A DNA stretch of 9,538 bases from an uncultured Campylobacter sp. (GTDB lineage Bacteria > Campylobacterota > Campylobacteria > Campylobacterales > Campylobacteraceae): assembly GCF_937890585.1 (NCBI RefSeq), contig NZ_CALACG010000207.1, positions 1 to 9,538 of the forward strand, given 5' to 3'. The position numbers were made by a program, and so were the translations under genes. Below, piece after piece: positions 7,577 through 9,538 of the stretch. The notes beneath the pieces were generated by a model. The model saw only the letters and a program-made list of their open reading frames with translations, searched no databases and was not told the DNA's origin. Numbering within the stretch: the first letter of the stretch is position 1; each line of letters starts with the position of its first letter.

Positions 7577-8112
7577 TGAAGTTATTTGACATAACAGAAA
7601 AATATGGAAAGGCGACATACGCCTATCCATTTGAGCCATACATTGTGCCTGAAAATTTCCGTGGTCAGCCAAACTACACATACGATCTTTGTGTAGGTTG
7701 CGCAGCCTGCGGTGTTGCTTGTCCTAGCAACGCTATTGAGCTAAAGATGAATGGTGATCAGTCAAGACTTGTTTGGGAATTTGACTGCGGTCGCTGCATA
7801 TTCTGCGGTCGCTGCGATGAGGTTTGCCCAACAGGAGCTGTTCGCCTAAGCGATAGCTTCGAGCTTGCGGTTAAATTTGACAAGAGCGCTCTTATCCAAA
7901 GGGGCGAGCTTGAGATGCAAACATGCAAATGCTGCGGCAAGCCATTTACGCCAAAAAGGCTTATAAATTTCACCCTTGAAAAGCTTGGCACAGCAAATTT
8001 ACTCCCAGGCAGACTTGAAGAGGCAAAAGAGTATCTTTTTATCTGCCCAGAGTGCAAGAAAAATCAATCTGCTGAGAGGCTAACAAAAGGCGTTGAGGAG
8101 GCTATAAAATGA
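7573..8112 (+). CDS. hyfH: Hydrogenase-4 component H, two-[4Fe-4S] NuoI-like subunit
   Basis: A 179-residue soluble protein, nearly the size of E. coli HyfH (about 181). Two ferredoxin motifs are seen: C40/43/46/50 and C75/78/81/85, each ending CP, for two [4Fe-4S] clusters that relay electrons between HyfA and HyfI. An additional C72 precedes the second motif. The C-terminal part has two CxxC pairs, C118/C121 and C158/C161 (ICPEC), a zinc-ribbon-like arrangement also found in HycF. The ATG at 7573 overlaps the hyfG stop by four bases; a second ATG at 7576 would remove only one residue, so the exact start is uncertain by one codon. The hyfI start overlaps its stop in the same way. Confidence 0.93.
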   Translation: MMKLFDITEKYGKATYAYPFEPYIVPENFRGQPNYTYDLCVGCAACGVACPSNAIELKMNGDQSRLVWEFDCGRCIFCGRCDEVCPTGAVRLSDSFELAVKFDKSALIQRGELEMQTCKCCGKPFTPKRLINFTLEKLGTANLLPGRLEEAKEYLFICPECKKNQSAERLTKGVEEAIK

Positions 8113-8933
8113 GTCTATATCAAGTCCCAGAGGACATAAAAACAGCAAATGACCTAACTGCAAAGCTAGAGCATTTAAAAAATATAAAAAGAAGCTTTAG
8201 TGTTTATAGGATCGACTGCGGAAGCTGCAATGGTTGCGAGATCGAAATTTTCGCTGCTATTACGCCGATGTGGGACCCTGAGCGCTTTGGCTTTAAACTA
8301 GTAGCAAACCCAAGACACGCTGATATCTTGATCTGCTCAGGTCCAGTCACAAGACAGATGTACTACCCACTACTTCGTGCGTACGAAGCAGCTCCAGATC
8401 CTAAGATCGTAGTTGCTTTTGGTGCTTGTGGAAGTACGGGTGGAATTTTCCACGACGCTTACAGCGTTTGGGGCGGTATAGATAAGATCATACCAGTGGA
8501 TGTTTATATCCCAGGCTGCCCTCCACACCCGGCAAGCGTTATCTATGGTCTTGGCATGGCTCTTGGCATCATCGATCAAAAGCTTCAGAAAAAAAGCTAT
8601 GAAAACGACAGCACTACACCTCCGCCAGTTGAGAAGTCGGTAATGGGAGATATCTTGTTTGAGCGTGACTTGCAGGCTGAGAGTAAAAGGCTGATGAGCT
8701 ATATCTTTGGTAGAACGCTATTTGAAAAATATATGAACGCTATCAAGGGCTCAAGTGATATTCACAACCCAAGTGCGTCAAGAGAGGCTGTGCTTGCAGC
8801 TATTAAAAAAGAGGAAGACCCAAGATATGCCGAGTGCATGGGACTTTTACACAACGATGTCTATCTAAAATATGCAAAAGCCGACAAGAGCTTTGCGATA
8901 GACGTTGATAGCGAGGTTTGGAGCAAAAGATGA
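8109..8933 (+). CDS. hyfI: Hydrogenase-4 small subunit, NuoB-like
   Basis: A 274-residue NuoB-like protein of the HyfI/HycG type (about 252-255 residues in E. coli). It carries the single [4Fe-4S] cluster next to the NiFe site. Ligands are inferred as C40 and C43 (SCNGCE), C107 (GACGSTGG) and C137 (PGCPPHP). A further cysteine, C37, lies just before the CxxC pair. The segment GGIFHDAY...VWGG...VDVYIPGCPPHP is strongly HycG-like. The region after about residue 160 extends beyond the NuoB core, as in HycG. There is no twin-arginine signal, so the protein stays in the cytoplasm, unlike small subunits of uptake hydrogenases. The start overlaps the hyfH stop as ATGA and the end overlaps hycH likewise. 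Confidence 0.95.
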   Translation: MSLYQVPEDIKTANDLTAKLEHLKNIKRSFSVYRIDCGSCNGCEIEIFAAITPMWDPERFGFKLVANPRHADILICSGPVTRQMYYPLLRAYEAAPDPKIVVAFGACGSTGGIFHDAYSVWGGIDKIIPVDVYIPGCPPHPASVIYGLGMALGIIDQKLQKKSYENDSTTPPPVEKSVMGDILFERDLQAESKRLMSYIFGRTLFEKYMNAIKGSSDIHNPSASREAVLAAIKKEEDPRYAECMGLLHNDVYLKYAKADKSFAIDVDSEVWSKR

Positions 8934-9274
8934 TACAAGTGTTTAAGCTTACAAAAAGGCATATGGACGACAACGACAAACTTCCACGCGAGCTAAAGGA
9001 GGTAAAAATTTTCTCTACTTGCGTGGGACACGGCGTTGGCACGATAGACTTTAGTGAGAAGGTTTTAGAGCTAAGCGACGAAGAATTTGACGAGATGATC
9101 AAAAACTCAGGCGAATATGTGAAATTTAAGATCGGAAATTTAAGCAAGTATTTTGAAGTTGAAATTTTTGCTGAGCATATCGTGCGACTTTTGCCACAGC
9201 TTTGCGAGTGTAAGCTTAAAGAAATTTTGGCAAATTTAAAAGAGGGATATGTCGTGCTTAGGAAGGACTTTTGA
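8930..9274 (+). CDS. hycH: Formate hydrogenlyase maturation protein HycH (HyfJ-like)
   Basis: A 114-residue protein resembling HycH/HyfJ (about 136 residues in E. coli), a family needed for maturation of the Hyc/Hyf large subunit but with no settled biochemical role. Matching features are the N-terminal VFKLTKRHMDDNDKLP stretch and the GHGVGTIDF block near residues 35-43 (GHHLGVID in E. coli HycH, from memory). It is shorter than the E. coli protein in its C-terminal half. I chose the ATG at 8930 because it forms the ATGA overlap with the hyfI stop seen elsewhere in this operon; a TTG at 8918, further inside hyfI, would add four residues but is less likely. The stop overlaps the hycI start by one base (TGATG), putting the two maturation genes together. 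Confidence 0.82.
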   Translation: MIQVFKLTKRHMDDNDKLPRELKEVKIFSTCVGHGVGTIDFSEKVLELSDEEFDEMIKNSGEYVKFKIGNLSKYFEVEIFAEHIVRLLPQLCECKLKEILANLKEGYVVLRKDF

Positions 9275-9538
9275 TGAAAAAGGCCATCCTTTGCATCGGT
9301 AATCCTATGCGTGGCGATGATGATGTTGGCAATGAAGTCGGCCGCATCGTAGAGCAGGAGCTAAAAGAGTGGAAGGTCTTTTTTGGGCAAGATGTGCCTG
9401 AGAATGAATTCTCAGCTATTAGAGAATTTGCACCTGAAATTTTGATAGTGGTCGATGCGATGAGTGGATTTAGCGAGGATAAGATAGAGTTTTTTGACCT
9501 AAGTGACGATAGAGACTACATCTACTCAACCCACAACC
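9274..9538 (+). CDS. hycI: Hydrogenase maturation endopeptidase HycI (partial, cut by window end)
   Basis: The first 88 codons of a HycI-type protease (about 156 residues in E. coli) run to the window edge; about 70 residues are missing. The start is KKAILCIGNPMRGDDDVGNE, with the family GNxxxGDD motif. By alignment with HycI from memory, the nickel-contacting residues are D16, D61 (ILIVVDAMSG) and H87 (YSTHN). The stretch VPENEFSAIREFAP matches the HycI region that distinguishes it from HyaD/HybD proteases of uptake enzymes. Its expected role is to remove the C-terminal tail of HyfG after nickel insertion. The ATG overlaps the hycH stop (TGATG), so it belongs to the same operon. Truncation is due only to the window boundary. 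Confidence 0.9.
   Translation, partial: MKKAILCIGNPMRGDDDVGNEVGRIVEQELKEWKVFFGQDVPENEFSAIREFAPEILIVVDAMSGFSEDKIEFFDLSDDRDYIYSTHN

Noticed and set aside
7758..8057. 99-codon open frame on the minus strand inside hyfH
   Set aside because: It lies entirely opposite the conserved cysteine motifs of hyfH, and its composition is that of a mirrored coding strand.
8918..8929. TTG start at 8918 for the HycH-like gene
   Set aside because: The ATG at 8930 forms the ATGA overlap used repeatedly in this operon, and the family similarity starts right after it. The extra residues have no support.
8803..9147. 114-codon open frame on the minus strand across hyfI/hycH
   Set aside because: It is antisense to two well-supported genes, serine- and leucine-rich as expected of a shadow frame, and resembles no known protein.

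Overview
This window holds almost all of one operon, read left to right on the + strand. It encodes a membrane-bound, multisubunit group 4a-type [NiFe]-hydrogenase of the hydrogenase-4 / formate hydrogenlyase class (Hyf/Hyc). The low-to-moderate GC content, the abundance of AAATTT-like words, AGA-rich arginine use and the subunit set all suggest a Campylobacter of the C. concisus type, or a close relative within the Campylobacterota. The genus is an inference from sequence style and remembered gene content; no search was run.

Layout: positions 1-149 are AT-rich and carry no recognisable gene. Next comes a small unrecognised ORF of 32 codons (150-248) with a good ribosome binding site. It ends in a 4-nt ATGA overlap with the first structural gene. 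A hairpin followed by six T residues lies inside this ORF, just ahead of the hyfA Shine-Dalgarno, so the leader resembles a translation-linked attenuator. The structural genes follow without a break: hyfA (electron-transfer ferredoxin-like subunit), hyfB, hyfC, hyfE and hyfF (membrane arm), hyfG (NiFe catalytic subunit fused to a NuoC-like domain), hyfH (two [4Fe-4S] clusters) and hyfI (NuoB-like small subunit). The maturation genes hycH and hycI come last; hycI runs off the right edge.

How the parts work together: electrons enter through the Fe-S subunits HyfA and HyfH, pass to the HyfI cluster and reach the Ni-Fe site of HyfG, where protons are reduced to H2 (or H2 is oxidised). The Complex I-like membrane subunits anchor the enzyme and may couple this to ion translocation. 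HycI is expected to cut a C-terminal peptide from HyfG after nickel insertion, and HycH to assist maturation. Compared with the E. coli hyf operon, hyfD (a third antiporter-like subunit) is missing between hyfC and hyfE. No formate dehydrogenase, HyfR-type activator or formate channel is present in the window, so the electron donor cannot be settled from this sequence.

The core operon is a known system. The least expected parts are the leader ORF with its embedded terminator-like hairpin and the two-antiporter (HyfD-less) membrane arm.
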